Assembly: GCA_026392535.1 (NCBI GenBank) | Contig: JAPLBX010000083.1 | Location: 1-9,163, forward strand | Direction of reading: 5' to 3' | Source: Actinomycetota bacterium | GTDB taxonomy: Bacteria; Actinomycetota; Actinomycetes; S36-B12; UBA5976 | DNA: 9,163 nucleotides | Shown here: one piece after another, positions 1 to 6,274 of the stretch | Position numbering within the stretch: position 1 is the first letter of the stretch | How the letters are laid out: every line of letters starts with the position of its first letter | The notes under the pieces: generated by a model | Seen by the model: only the letters and a program-made list of their open reading frames with translations | Told to the model about the DNA's origin: nothing | The model's database searches: none | Position numbers and translations under genes: made by a program

Positions 1-1447
1 ACTTAAAGAAGTTAACGAGAGATTAAAGTTTTTAATCGACGTAGGCCTAGATTATTTATCCCTAAATCGTCCAGCTGCAACTCTCGCTGGCGGAGAGGCT
101 CAACGTATTCGTCTTGCTACGCAAATAGGTTCCGGCCTCGTGGGTGTTCTTTATGTTTTGGATGAGCCATCTATTGGACTTCATCAGCGAGATAATCAAA
201 AATTGATCGAGACCCTGATTCGGCTCCGAGATCTCGGCAATACGCTAATTGTGGTTGAACATGATGAAGAAACAATACGAACCGCTGATTGGATTGTTGA
301 TATAGGTCCAGGAGCGGGCGAACATGGTGGTGAAGTAGTTGTTAGCGGACCGCTTAAAGATTTGCTCGAATCTAAACGTTCAGTCACCGGTGACTACATT
401 TCTGGGCGAAAGTCCATTCAAGCTCCCAAAAAACGCAGACCAATTGATGAAAGCCGCAAAATTCGCATCGAGGGTGCAAGCGAAAACAATCTAAAGAATG
501 TCAATGTTGAGTTTCCATTGGGATGTTTTGTGGCAGTAACTGGTGTCAGCGGTAGCGGAAAGTCAACACTTGTTAACGACATTATGTATAACTCGTTGGC
601 GCGGCATCTTAATAACGCTCGTGAAGTTCCTGGTAAACATAAACGTATCAAGGGTATGGAGCAGATCGACAAGGTGGTGCATGTTGACCAAAGTCCAATA
701 GGTCGTACACCAAGATCCAATCCAGCTACTTACACTGGAGTTTTTGACCATGTGCGCAAACTTTTCGCGGATACGGCAGAAGCGAAAATGCGCGGATACC
801 AACAAGGTCGCTTTTCCTTCAACGTGAAAGGCGGAAGATGCGAATCTTGTAATGGTGATGGAACTATCAGAATCGAAATGAACTTCCTGCCAGATGTATA
901 CGTTCCTTGTGAGGTTTGTAATGGTGCTCGCTATAACCGCGAGACTTTAGAAGTTCACTATAAGAACAAAACAATTTCTGACGTACTGAATATGCCGATT
1001 GAGGAAGCACTGGAATTTTTTGGAGCCATTCCGCCGATTGCAAGACATCTACAAACTCTTTTTGATGTCGGACTTGGTTACGTGCGATTAGGACAGTCAG
1101 CGCCAACCTTGTCTGGTGGTGAAGCCCAGCGTGTGAAATTAGCTAGCGAATTACAAAAACGTTCTACCGGTCGAACAATTTATGTTCTTGACGAACCGAC
1201 TACCGGATTGCATTTTGAAGATATTCGTAAATTGCTGATAGTTCTGCAGAGTTTGGTCGATAAGGGCAATACCGTAATTGTGATTGAGCACAATCTTGAT
1301 GTTATTAAGTGCGCTGACCACGTTGTAGACATGGGCCCAGAAGGTGGCAACAAAGGCGGTAACGTGGTGGCCGTTGGCACTCCCGAAGCGATATCAAAAG
1401 TCGCCGCCAGCCACACCGGTAAGTTTTTGAAAGCTATTTTGAAGTAG
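1..1447 (+). CDS. uvrA: UvrABC excinuclease subunit A, C-terminal 481 residues (5' end outside window)
   Basis: UvrA is the dimeric ABC-type ATPase that finds bulky DNA lesions and loads UvrB in nucleotide excision repair. The reading frame is open from base 2, so the gene starts upstream; about half of a normal ~950-residue protein is visible. In visible numbering, the signature of the first ATPase (LAGGEAQRIRLATQ) is at 28-40, its Walker B (VLYVLDEPS) at 49-57, and an ATPase-loop histidine (VVEHD) near 85. The second Walker A (GVSGSGKST) is at 181-189. A zinc finger follows with Cys 280, 283, 303 and 306 (two CxxC pairs), then LSGGEAQ at 370-376 and Walker B (YVLDEPTTGLH) near 394. The first signature reads LAGGE rather than the textbook LSGGE; the second is canonical. 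It ends TAG, 5 nt before uvrC, suggesting co-transcription. Identification is secure. Confidence 0.97.
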   Translation, partial: LKEVNERLKFLIDVGLDYLSLNRPAATLAGGEAQRIRLATQIGSGLVGVLYVLDEPSIGLHQRDNQKLIETLIRLRDLGNTLIVVEHDEETIRTADWIVDIGPGAGEHGGEVVVSGPLKDLLESKRSVTGDYISGRKSIQAPKKRRPIDESRKIRIEGASENNLKNVNVEFPLGCFVAVTGVSGSGKSTLVNDIMYNSLARHLNNAREVPGKHKRIKGMEQIDKVVHVDQSPIGRTPRSNPATYTGVFDHVRKLFADTAEAKMRGYQQGRFSFNVKGGRCESCNGDGTIRIEMNFLPDVYVPCEVCNGARYNRETLEVHYKNKTISDVLNMPIEEALEFFGAIPPIARHLQTLFDVGLGYVRLGQSAPTLSGGEAQRVKLASELQKRSTGRTIYVLDEPTTGLHFEDIRKLLIVLQSLVDKGNTVIVIEHNLDVIKCADHVVDMGPEGGNKGGNVVAVGTPEAISKVAASHTGKFLKAILK

Positions 1448-1452
1448 AACTA

Positions 1453-3354
1453 ATGGATGTTTCACAGTGGCGACCTAAAACTAGTGAGATTCCCGTGTCA
1501 CCTGGTGTTTATCGCTACTGGGATCAAACCAACAAAGTAATCTATGTGGGTAAAGCAAAAAATCTTCGCAACAGATTAGCCTCGTATTTCACCAATATTG
1601 CTGAGTTACATCCTCGTACTGCTCAGATGATTTCGACAGCTGTAAGAGTTGATTGGGTCATGGTGGAGACTGAGGTTGAAGCATTACAACTTGAGCACAC
1701 TTGGATTAACGAATATAACCCTAGATTTAACGTCAGATTTCGCGACGACAAGTCTTACCCGTGGCTTGCCGTGACCCTAAAAGATGATTTCCCGCGAATT
1801 ATGGTGGTTCGAGGCGAACGTAAACCGGGTATCAAATATTTCGGGCCTTATGTTCAAGCTTGGCAAATTCGGGAAACTATAGACCGGTTATTACATGTGT
1901 TTCCGGTTAGAACCTGCACAGACATCACATTTAAGCGAGCAGCTGCCACAAATCGGCCTTGCTTGCTAGGTTATATCGACAAATGTTCTGCGCCTTGTGT
2001 TGGGCGAATAAATACTGAAGATCATCTTGATTTGGTCCATGGATTTATGAAATTGATTGATGGTGACAGTAAGAAACTACTTAAAAGCCTGAACCAAAAA
2101 ATGATCACAGCCAGCGAGAACCAAGAGTATGAACTGGCTGGCAGATATCGCGACGACATTTCGGCGATTGAAGCAATTATGCAAAAGTCAGCAGTTGTGC
2201 TCGAACCAACCACAAATGCAGATTTGATTGCAATTGCAGAAGATGAACTTGCCGCTGGAATCCAGGTATTCCACGTCAGAGCTGGACGAATCACTGGACA
2301 ACGCGGGTTTATTGCGGATAAGCCAGAGGATATTTCCCCAGCTGCCTTGATGTTAAGAGTTCTTTTGCAAATTTATGACGAAGATGGGGGAGAACTTCCG
2401 CCACCTGAAATCCTGACCAGCACAGACTTGGAGGATATAGATCTAGCGACAGATTGGCTTAGCAATCGGGCTAGCCGTAAGGTCAGTATTCGAGTGCCAC
2501 AGAAATCGATCAAAAAAGAACTTATGGATACCTGCATGAAAAATGCGGCGGCAGACTTAAACGCTTATCGCGCTAGACGCGGAGCGGATATTGCGGCAAG
2601 AAGTCAGGCACTCACTGAGGTAGCGCAGTATCTTGGACTCGAAGAGATCCCATTGCGTGTCGAATGTATTGACGTTTCCCATTTAGATGGTGAAAACGTG
2701 GTTGCATCGCTAGTCGTCTTCGAAGACGGATTACCTGTGAAGCGAGATTACAAACGTTACAAGATGCAACATGGGCAAGGTAACAACGACGTACTTAGCA
2801 TCAGTGAAGTGGTTGAACGCAGATTCAAGCGAGTAGAGGCAGACCTGGTAGAAAATCGAAAAGGCTTTGCCTATCCGCCCCAGTTGCTAATCGTTGATGG
2901 TGGAAAACCACAGGTAAATGCTGCTAGCTCGAAGCTAATTGAATTAGGGATTGACATTCCAGTAATTGGAATCGCAAAGCGCCTTGAGGAGATTTGGAAA
3001 CCACAGTCTCAAGATCCCACGATATTCCCACGCAATAGTGAGGGACTTTTCATGTTGCAAAGAATTCGTGATGAGGCCCACAGGTTTGCAATCGCATTCC
3101 AAAGGTCTAAACAACGCGGCAGCTTGATGAATTCTTTACTAGACGCAATTCCTAATCTAGGCGAGAAGCGAAAGCATGAGCTCTTAAAGCATTTCGGTTC
3201 TGTGAAAAGTCTTCGAAAAGCGACGGTCGAAGAAATTGCGAACTGCCCAGGCATCGGCGAGAACTTGGCTGCCGGCATTCATGCCCACTTGGCCGCATTA
3301 CCTGTCCAAGCATCTGTAAATGTGAGTACCGGTGAGATTACCGAGGGTGCTTGA
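1453..3354 (+). CDS. uvrC: UvrABC excinuclease subunit C, 633 aa, complete
   Basis: UvrC makes both incisions flanking a lesion after UvrA/UvrB have marked it. The N-terminal GIY-YIG nuclease (3' incision) is at about 15-95: GVY at 18-20, YVG at 31-33, Arg40 and Glu76 in the expected places. Cys155, 170, 178 and 182 match the spacing of the four cysteines reported to hold a 4Fe-4S cluster in E. coli UvrC. A UVR motif that binds UvrB is at about 213-245. The RNase H-like nuclease (5' incision) follows, with likely catalytic Asp407 (CIDVSH), Asp446, Asp482 (IVDGGKPQ) and His543 (DEAHRF). Two helix-hairpin-helix DNA-binding motifs occupy about 560-612. Length is usual for the family. The ATG start is placed 5 nt after the uvrA stop and the N-terminus aligns with actinobacterial homologs; no strong ribosome binding site is visible, so coupling to uvrA translation is likely. 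Confidence 0.97.
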   Translation: MDVSQWRPKTSEIPVSPGVYRYWDQTNKVIYVGKAKNLRNRLASYFTNIAELHPRTAQMISTAVRVDWVMVETEVEALQLEHTWINEYNPRFNVRFRDDKSYPWLAVTLKDDFPRIMVVRGERKPGIKYFGPYVQAWQIRETIDRLLHVFPVRTCTDITFKRAAATNRPCLLGYIDKCSAPCVGRINTEDHLDLVHGFMKLIDGDSKKLLKSLNQKMITASENQEYELAGRYRDDISAIEAIMQKSAVVLEPTTNADLIAIAEDELAAGIQVFHVRAGRITGQRGFIADKPEDISPAALMLRVLLQIYDEDGGELPPPEILTSTDLEDIDLATDWLSNRASRKVSIRVPQKSIKKELMDTCMKNAAADLNAYRARRGADIAARSQALTEVAQYLGLEEIPLRVECIDVSHLDGENVVASLVVFEDGLPVKRDYKRYKMQHGQGNNDVLSISEVVERRFKRVEADLVENRKGFAYPPQLLIVDGGKPQVNAASSKLIELGIDIPVIGIAKRLEEIWKPQSQDPTIFPRNSEGLFMLQRIRDEAHRFAIAFQRSKQRGSLMNSLLDAIPNLGEKRKHELLKHFGSVKSLRKATVEEIANCPGIGENLAAGIHAHLAALPVQASVNVSTGEITEGA

Positions 3355-3375
3355 CGCATCTGTAAGAGTTGGCCT

Positions 3376-4192
3376 GTGAAAATTGATGTTGAAGTAGTAG
3401 TCCTAACCGGCATGGCTGGTGCTGGACGCTCAACGGCTGCGCATGCGCTAGAAGACCTCGGCTTCCTGGTAATAGATAACCTCCCACCAACTTTGATGAT
3501 GCAGAGTTTGCAGTTGGTAGCAACTGAGAACCAGATTAAGAGGATTGCAATAGTTGCCGACTCACGCGGTGGAAAACTATTTGAAACCCTTGAACAAGAA
3601 TTAATAGTGCTTGCAGAATGTTCTGATTAGGCGGTTTGAGTCGTCACGACGCCCGCATCCAATTCAAGGATTTGGCACGCTATCAGTAGCAGTGGAAGCT
3701 GAACGTAAACAACTTTTGAATTTGCGAGAAAAAGCCGATCTGGTGATTGATACCTCAGAAAGAAATGTTAATGATCTTCGTAGGGCAATCGAAGCAGCCT
3801 TTACTTTGGACAATGTAAAACTGCGCGTCAACATCATCTCCTTCGGCTTTAAGTATGGTCTTCCGATCGATGCTGACTTTGTCGCAGACGTTAGGTTTCT
3901 ACCGAATCCTTATTGGCAAGAGGATTTGCGAAAACTTACTGGTACCGATTCAAAAGTCAATGATTTTGTAATGAATCAACCTGCTGCTGCTGCATTTCTT
4001 TCAGATTTTTCAAAGTTATTACGCAATGCCACAGATGGCTATTTGCTAGAGGGTAAGAGATTCTTAACTGTGGCAATTGGTTGCACAGGCGGTCAGCACC
4101 GCAGTGTGTCTATAGCTGAAAACCTGGCCGAGCGATTCGTAAAAGAAGGCCTCGAGTGTTACGTATCCCATCGCGACAAGGGTCGTGAATGA
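3376..4192 (+). pseudogene. rapZ: RapZ family nucleotide-binding protein, broken by a ~44-nt deletion and frame change
   Basis: RapZ (YvcJ family) is a P-loop ATP/GTP-binding protein. In E. coli it binds small RNAs and glucosamine-6-phosphate to control GlmS; its role in Actinobacteria is poorly known. The gene is in two frames. The 5' part (GTG 3376 to TAG 3630) encodes Walker A GMAGAGRST at residues 12-20, the family motif DNLPP, and a Walker B-like IAIVADSRGG. The 3' part, readable from 3611 to TGA 4192, encodes NVLIRRFESSRRPHP, DLVIDTS, FGFKYGLP, VRFLPNP and GCTGGQHRSV, that is the rest of the P-loop domain and the whole C-terminal domain. Between LEQELIVLA and NVLIRRF the segment expected to hold the strand like ILFLEASD is missing. 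Actual length is 817 nt; 44 more would give 286 residues, the normal size. It overlaps yvcK by ATGA. A TTG at 3611 or an internal GTG near 3690 could still yield a C-terminal fragment. Confidence 0.9.
4178..4182 (+). promoter_or_regulatory. Ribosome binding site for yvcK within rapZ
   Basis: AAGGG lies 6 nt before the yvcK ATG at 4189, at the end of the rapZ coding sequence. It supports this start over later ones and could allow yvcK translation even where ribosomes on rapZ stop early at 3630. Confidence 0.5.
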
Positions 4193-5142
4193 CATCTAGA
4201 GATTCAAGTTTGAAAATTGTGGCGCTTGGTGGTGGGCATGGCCTTGCTGCTGCTCTTCGAGCTTTGAAAACTATCACTAATGATTTAACGGCAGTTGTGG
4301 GCGTATCTGACAATGGTGGCAGTAGTGGTCGCTTGAGAGCCGAGTTCGATGTCATCCCACCGGGAGATTTGCGAATGGCATTGATTGCTTTATGTAGCGA
4401 TTCAGAACACGGCCGAATGTGGGCTGATGTTTTGCAGCATAGGTTTAGCGGAGATGGCCAACTAAGTGGCCACGCAGTTGGAAATTTACTAATCACATCT
4501 CTATGGCAACAAAACCATGACATCATTTCTGGTCTCGATGCAGTTTGTGATTTACTAGAAGCTCAAGGGAGAGTACTACCTTTGAGTTTGCAGCCGCTTG
4601 ATGTAGTTGCAGATGTCGAGCAGTCCGATGGAAAACTTTCAACCGTCTTTGGCCAAGTTGCTGTGGCAACAGCTCCAGGAACTATAAGGAATCTACGTTT
4701 CGAGCAAAAAACAGCCAAAGTGTGTTCTCAAGCAATCGAAGCAATCAATTCGGCAGACGTCATTGTGATGGGACCTGGTTCTTGGTACACAAGTGTTGTC
4801 AATCATTTGTTACTGAAAGATTTGGCGCAGGCACTCATCGAAGCAAAGGCTAAGAAGATTTTGATCACTAATTTGGCAAGCCAAACCGGAGAGACACAAT
4901 TTTTCACTCCAGCTAAGCACTTAGTGGTTTTGCACGATATGGCTCCAGAACTTAAATTCGATTTGTTAGTTGTTGACACTAAGAATGCAAGCCCAGAATT
5001 CGAATTAGCTGCCGAACTAATTTCTGGAAACATTTTGGTAGCGGATGTTTGCAAAAATGGAACAACTGACACCCACGACGAGACCCTGTTGGCAAATGTT
5101 TTAAGTAACTACCTAGAGTTATCCAAGAGCAAAGAAGGTTAG
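4189..5142 (+). CDS. yvcK: YvcK/CofD-like gluconeogenesis factor, 317 aa
   Basis: This is a member of the CofD/UPF0052 family, resembling 2-phospho-L-lactate transferase. In Bacillus and mycobacteria YvcK/CuvA binds UDP-sugars and is needed for growth and cell shape on gluconeogenic carbon sources; it is probably not a CofD enzyme. Seen here: a glycine-rich nucleotide-binding start (VALGGGHGLAAALRAL, about 11-26), VSDNGGSSGRLR (about 38-49), PPGDLRMALIAL (about 57-68), GHAVGNLL (about 94-101) and MGPGSWYTSV (about 193-202), all typical of the family. There is no signal peptide or membrane segment, so it is cytoplasmic. The ATG overlaps the rapZ stop (ATGA), and an AAGGG at 4178-4182 inside rapZ is a plausible ribosome binding site. 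Because it is coupled to rapZ, the rapZ lesion might change its translation unless this site acts alone. The reading frame is intact. Confidence 0.95.
   Translation: MTSRDSSLKIVALGGGHGLAAALRALKTITNDLTAVVGVSDNGGSSGRLRAEFDVIPPGDLRMALIALCSDSEHGRMWADVLQHRFSGDGQLSGHAVGNLLITSLWQQNHDIISGLDAVCDLLEAQGRVLPLSLQPLDVVADVEQSDGKLSTVFGQVAVATAPGTIRNLRFEQKTAKVCSQAIEAINSADVIVMGPGSWYTSVVNHLLLKDLAQALIEAKAKKILITNLASQTGETQFFTPAKHLVVLHDMAPELKFDLLVVDTKNASPEFELAAELISGNILVADVCKNGTTDTHDETLLANVLSNYLELSKSKEG
5131..5138 (+). promoter_or_regulatory. Ribosome binding site deciding the whiA start
   Basis: AAAGAAGG sits 6 nt upstream of the ATG at 5145, overlapping the end of yvcK. This favours 5145 over the second ATG at 5151. 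The resulting MAMT start is also the form seen in actinobacterial WhiA proteins. Confidence 0.65.
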
Positions 5143-5144
5143 CA

Positions 5145-6128
5145 ATGGCAATGACTTCCGCATTGAAAGACGAACTGGCGCATCTGCCATTCGGCAAGGC
5201 TTGCTGCCGTAAAGCAGAAGTGAGTTCACTTTTGAGGTTTGGTGGCAGCATTCACATCGTTGCCGGCAGCTTAGTAGTTGAAGCCGAACTTGATAATGCT
5301 TCAGTTGCAAGACGGTTGCGTCAGCATCTGCTCGATCTTTTTGGTCAAGAATCTGAATTGTCGGTGATGCAACCATCTGGAATTCGAAAAGGTAGTAGGT
5401 ATGTCGTTCGAATTACTGCCAATGCAGATCGACTTGCAAAACAAGTAGGTTTATTGGATTCCAATGGCCGACCGATTAGAGGATTGTCTCCAACAATTAT
5501 TAGCGGTGGCGTTTGTGATTCTGAAGCGGCATGGCGCGGTGCTTTTTTGGCGCATGGATCTTTGACTGAACCTGGTAGAAGCGGCGCATTGGAAATTACT
5601 TGCCCTGGTGGCGAGTCTGCTTTGGCGCTCGTAGGTGCAGCAAGACGGTTGGACATCACGGCAAAAGCAAGAGAAGTGCGTGGAGTAGATCGAGTAGTTG
5701 TCAGAGATGGCGATGCAATCTCAGCTTTGCTTACAAGAATTGGCGCGCACGAAAGCATGATGAACTGGGAAGAGCGCCGTATTCGTCGCGAAGTTCGAGC
5801 CACAGCAAACCGACTAGCTAATTTTGACGATGCAAACATGCGTCGAAGTGCTCGTGCGGCCGTTGCGGCTGGAGCCAGGGTGCAAAGAGCCCTGGAGATT
5901 CTTGGAACAGACATTCCAGATCACTTGCTCGAGGCTGGTCGTTTGCGCGTAGAGCATGGCCAGGCTAGTTTGGAAGAACTCGGCGCTTTGGCCACCCCAG
6001 CGATGACCAAAGACGCAATTGCGGGCCGAATCCGCAGACTTTTAGCCATGGCCGATAAAAAGGCCTCTGAGCTCGGAATTCCCGATACAGAGCAGGCTGT
6101 GACCCCTGATTTACTCGAATCTGAGTAA
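5145..6128 (+). CDS. whiA: WhiA, DNA-binding sporulation/cell-division regulator family, 327 aa
   Basis: WhiA joins a degenerate LAGLIDADG homing-endonuclease-like fold to a C-terminal helix-turn-helix. In Streptomyces it works with WhiB to switch on sporulation and division genes; non-sporulating Gram-positives also keep it, with roles in division and metabolism. Seen here: CCRKAEVSSLLRF at about 20-32 and GGVCDSEAAWRGAFLAHGS at about 121-139. REVRATANRLANFDDAN at about 214-230 leads into the C-terminal region. ASLEELGALA and MTKDAIAGRIRRLL at about 275-300 form the helix-turn-helix. It starts 2 nt after yvcK, so it is almost certainly in the same operon. It ends TAA followed directly by TAG. 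Given the apparent absence of a spore lifestyle in a low-GC compact genome (inference), a division or growth role is more likely. The frame is intact. Confidence 0.96.
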   Translation: MAMTSALKDELAHLPFGKACCRKAEVSSLLRFGGSIHIVAGSLVVEAELDNASVARRLRQHLLDLFGQESELSVMQPSGIRKGSRYVVRITANADRLAKQVGLLDSNGRPIRGLSPTIISGGVCDSEAAWRGAFLAHGSLTEPGRSGALEITCPGGESALALVGAARRLDITAKAREVRGVDRVVVRDGDAISALLTRIGAHESMMNWEERRIRREVRATANRLANFDDANMRRSARAAVAAGARVQRALEILGTDIPDHLLEAGRLRVEHGQASLEELGALATPAMTKDAIAGRIRRLLAMADKKASELGIPDTEQAVTPDLLESE

Positions 6129-6184
6129 TAGCTAGGAGTTTTTAACACGGCAGGCGGGTGAGCAATCCGCACTTGAGGATTAGG

Positions 6185-6190
6185 TAGACT
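6185..6190 (+). promoter_or_regulatory. Candidate -10 element for the gap-pgk-tpiA operon
   Basis: TAGACT fits the actinobacterial -10 pattern TANNNT and is in the only intergenic gap before the glycolytic operon. Transcription would start near 6196, giving a leader of about 80 nt. No convincing -35 lies at the usual distance. TTGACG at 6191-6196 resembles a -35, but nothing good follows at 16-18 nt. The assignment is tentative. Confidence 0.35.
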
Positions 6191-6239
6191 TTGACGTGTT
6201 CAGGCCTATCAATGTCGATTTTGGCCGCTCACTCGCTAA

Positions 6240-6251
6240 TCACATTTGTGA
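6240..6251 (+). promoter_or_regulatory. Palindrome TCACA-TT-TGTGA, candidate operator
   Basis: Perfect 5-bp arms around a TT centre lie 12 nt before the gap ribosome binding site and downstream of the candidate -10. A dimeric repressor site here would block transcription of the glycolytic operon. The arms are in the opposite order to a CRP/GlxR site (TGTGA-N6-TCACA), so I do not name a regulator. Confidence 0.3.
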
Positions 6252-6262
6252 CTTAGATTTAT

Positions 6263-6268
6263 AAGGAG
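6263..6268 (+). promoter_or_regulatory. Strong ribosome binding site for gap
   Basis: AAGGAG is 6 nt before the GTG at 6275. It is one of the best Shine-Dalgarno matches in the window, and it fixes the gap start at 6275, where the protein begins with the expected MTVKVGINGFGRIGR. Confidence 0.8.
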
Positions 6269-6274
6269 ACTGAC

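Larger units (their letters stand above)
6129..6274 (+). other. whiA-gap intergenic region with several inverted repeats
   Basis: These 146 nt are the only sizeable non-coding stretch. An outer pairing of 6154-6163 with 6227-6236 makes ten base pairs with one G-T wobble. Flush inside it lie AATCC/GGATT (6164-6168 with 6177-6181) and GGCC/GGCC (6203-6206 with 6223-6226), so a three-way junction is possible if the region is transcribed. A separate local hairpin GCGGG/TCCGC (6154-6158 with 6166-6170) competes with the outer stem. No hairpin is followed by a T-run, so I call no intrinsic terminator for the whiA operon. Read-through into gap therefore cannot be excluded. Confidence 0.45.

Noticed and set aside
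3310..3365. 10-bp direct repeat GCATCTGTAA at 3310-3319 and 3356-3365 flanking the uvrC stop
   Set aside because: Short, unaccompanied by other repeat copies or mobile-element features, and one copy is inside conserved-length uvrC coding sequence; likely chance.
3600..3630. Programmed frameshifting in rapZ
   Set aside because: Shifting frame cannot restore the roughly 15 residues that are missing, so recoding does not explain the gene.
4110..4526. 138-codon minus-strand frame across the rapZ/yvcK junction
   Set aside because: Antisense to two recognised genes, with no family resemblance or ribosome binding site.
5345..5914. 189-codon open frame on the minus strand inside whiA
   Set aside because: It lies wholly antisense to a clearly conserved whiA, has no recognisable domain, and its composition is what the opposite strand of this gene predicts.
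6154..6170. Intrinsic terminator after whiA (GCGGG/TCCGC hairpin)
   Set aside because: The stem is only five pairs including a G-T, and no T-run follows. The TTTTT at 6139-6143 lies before it, not after.
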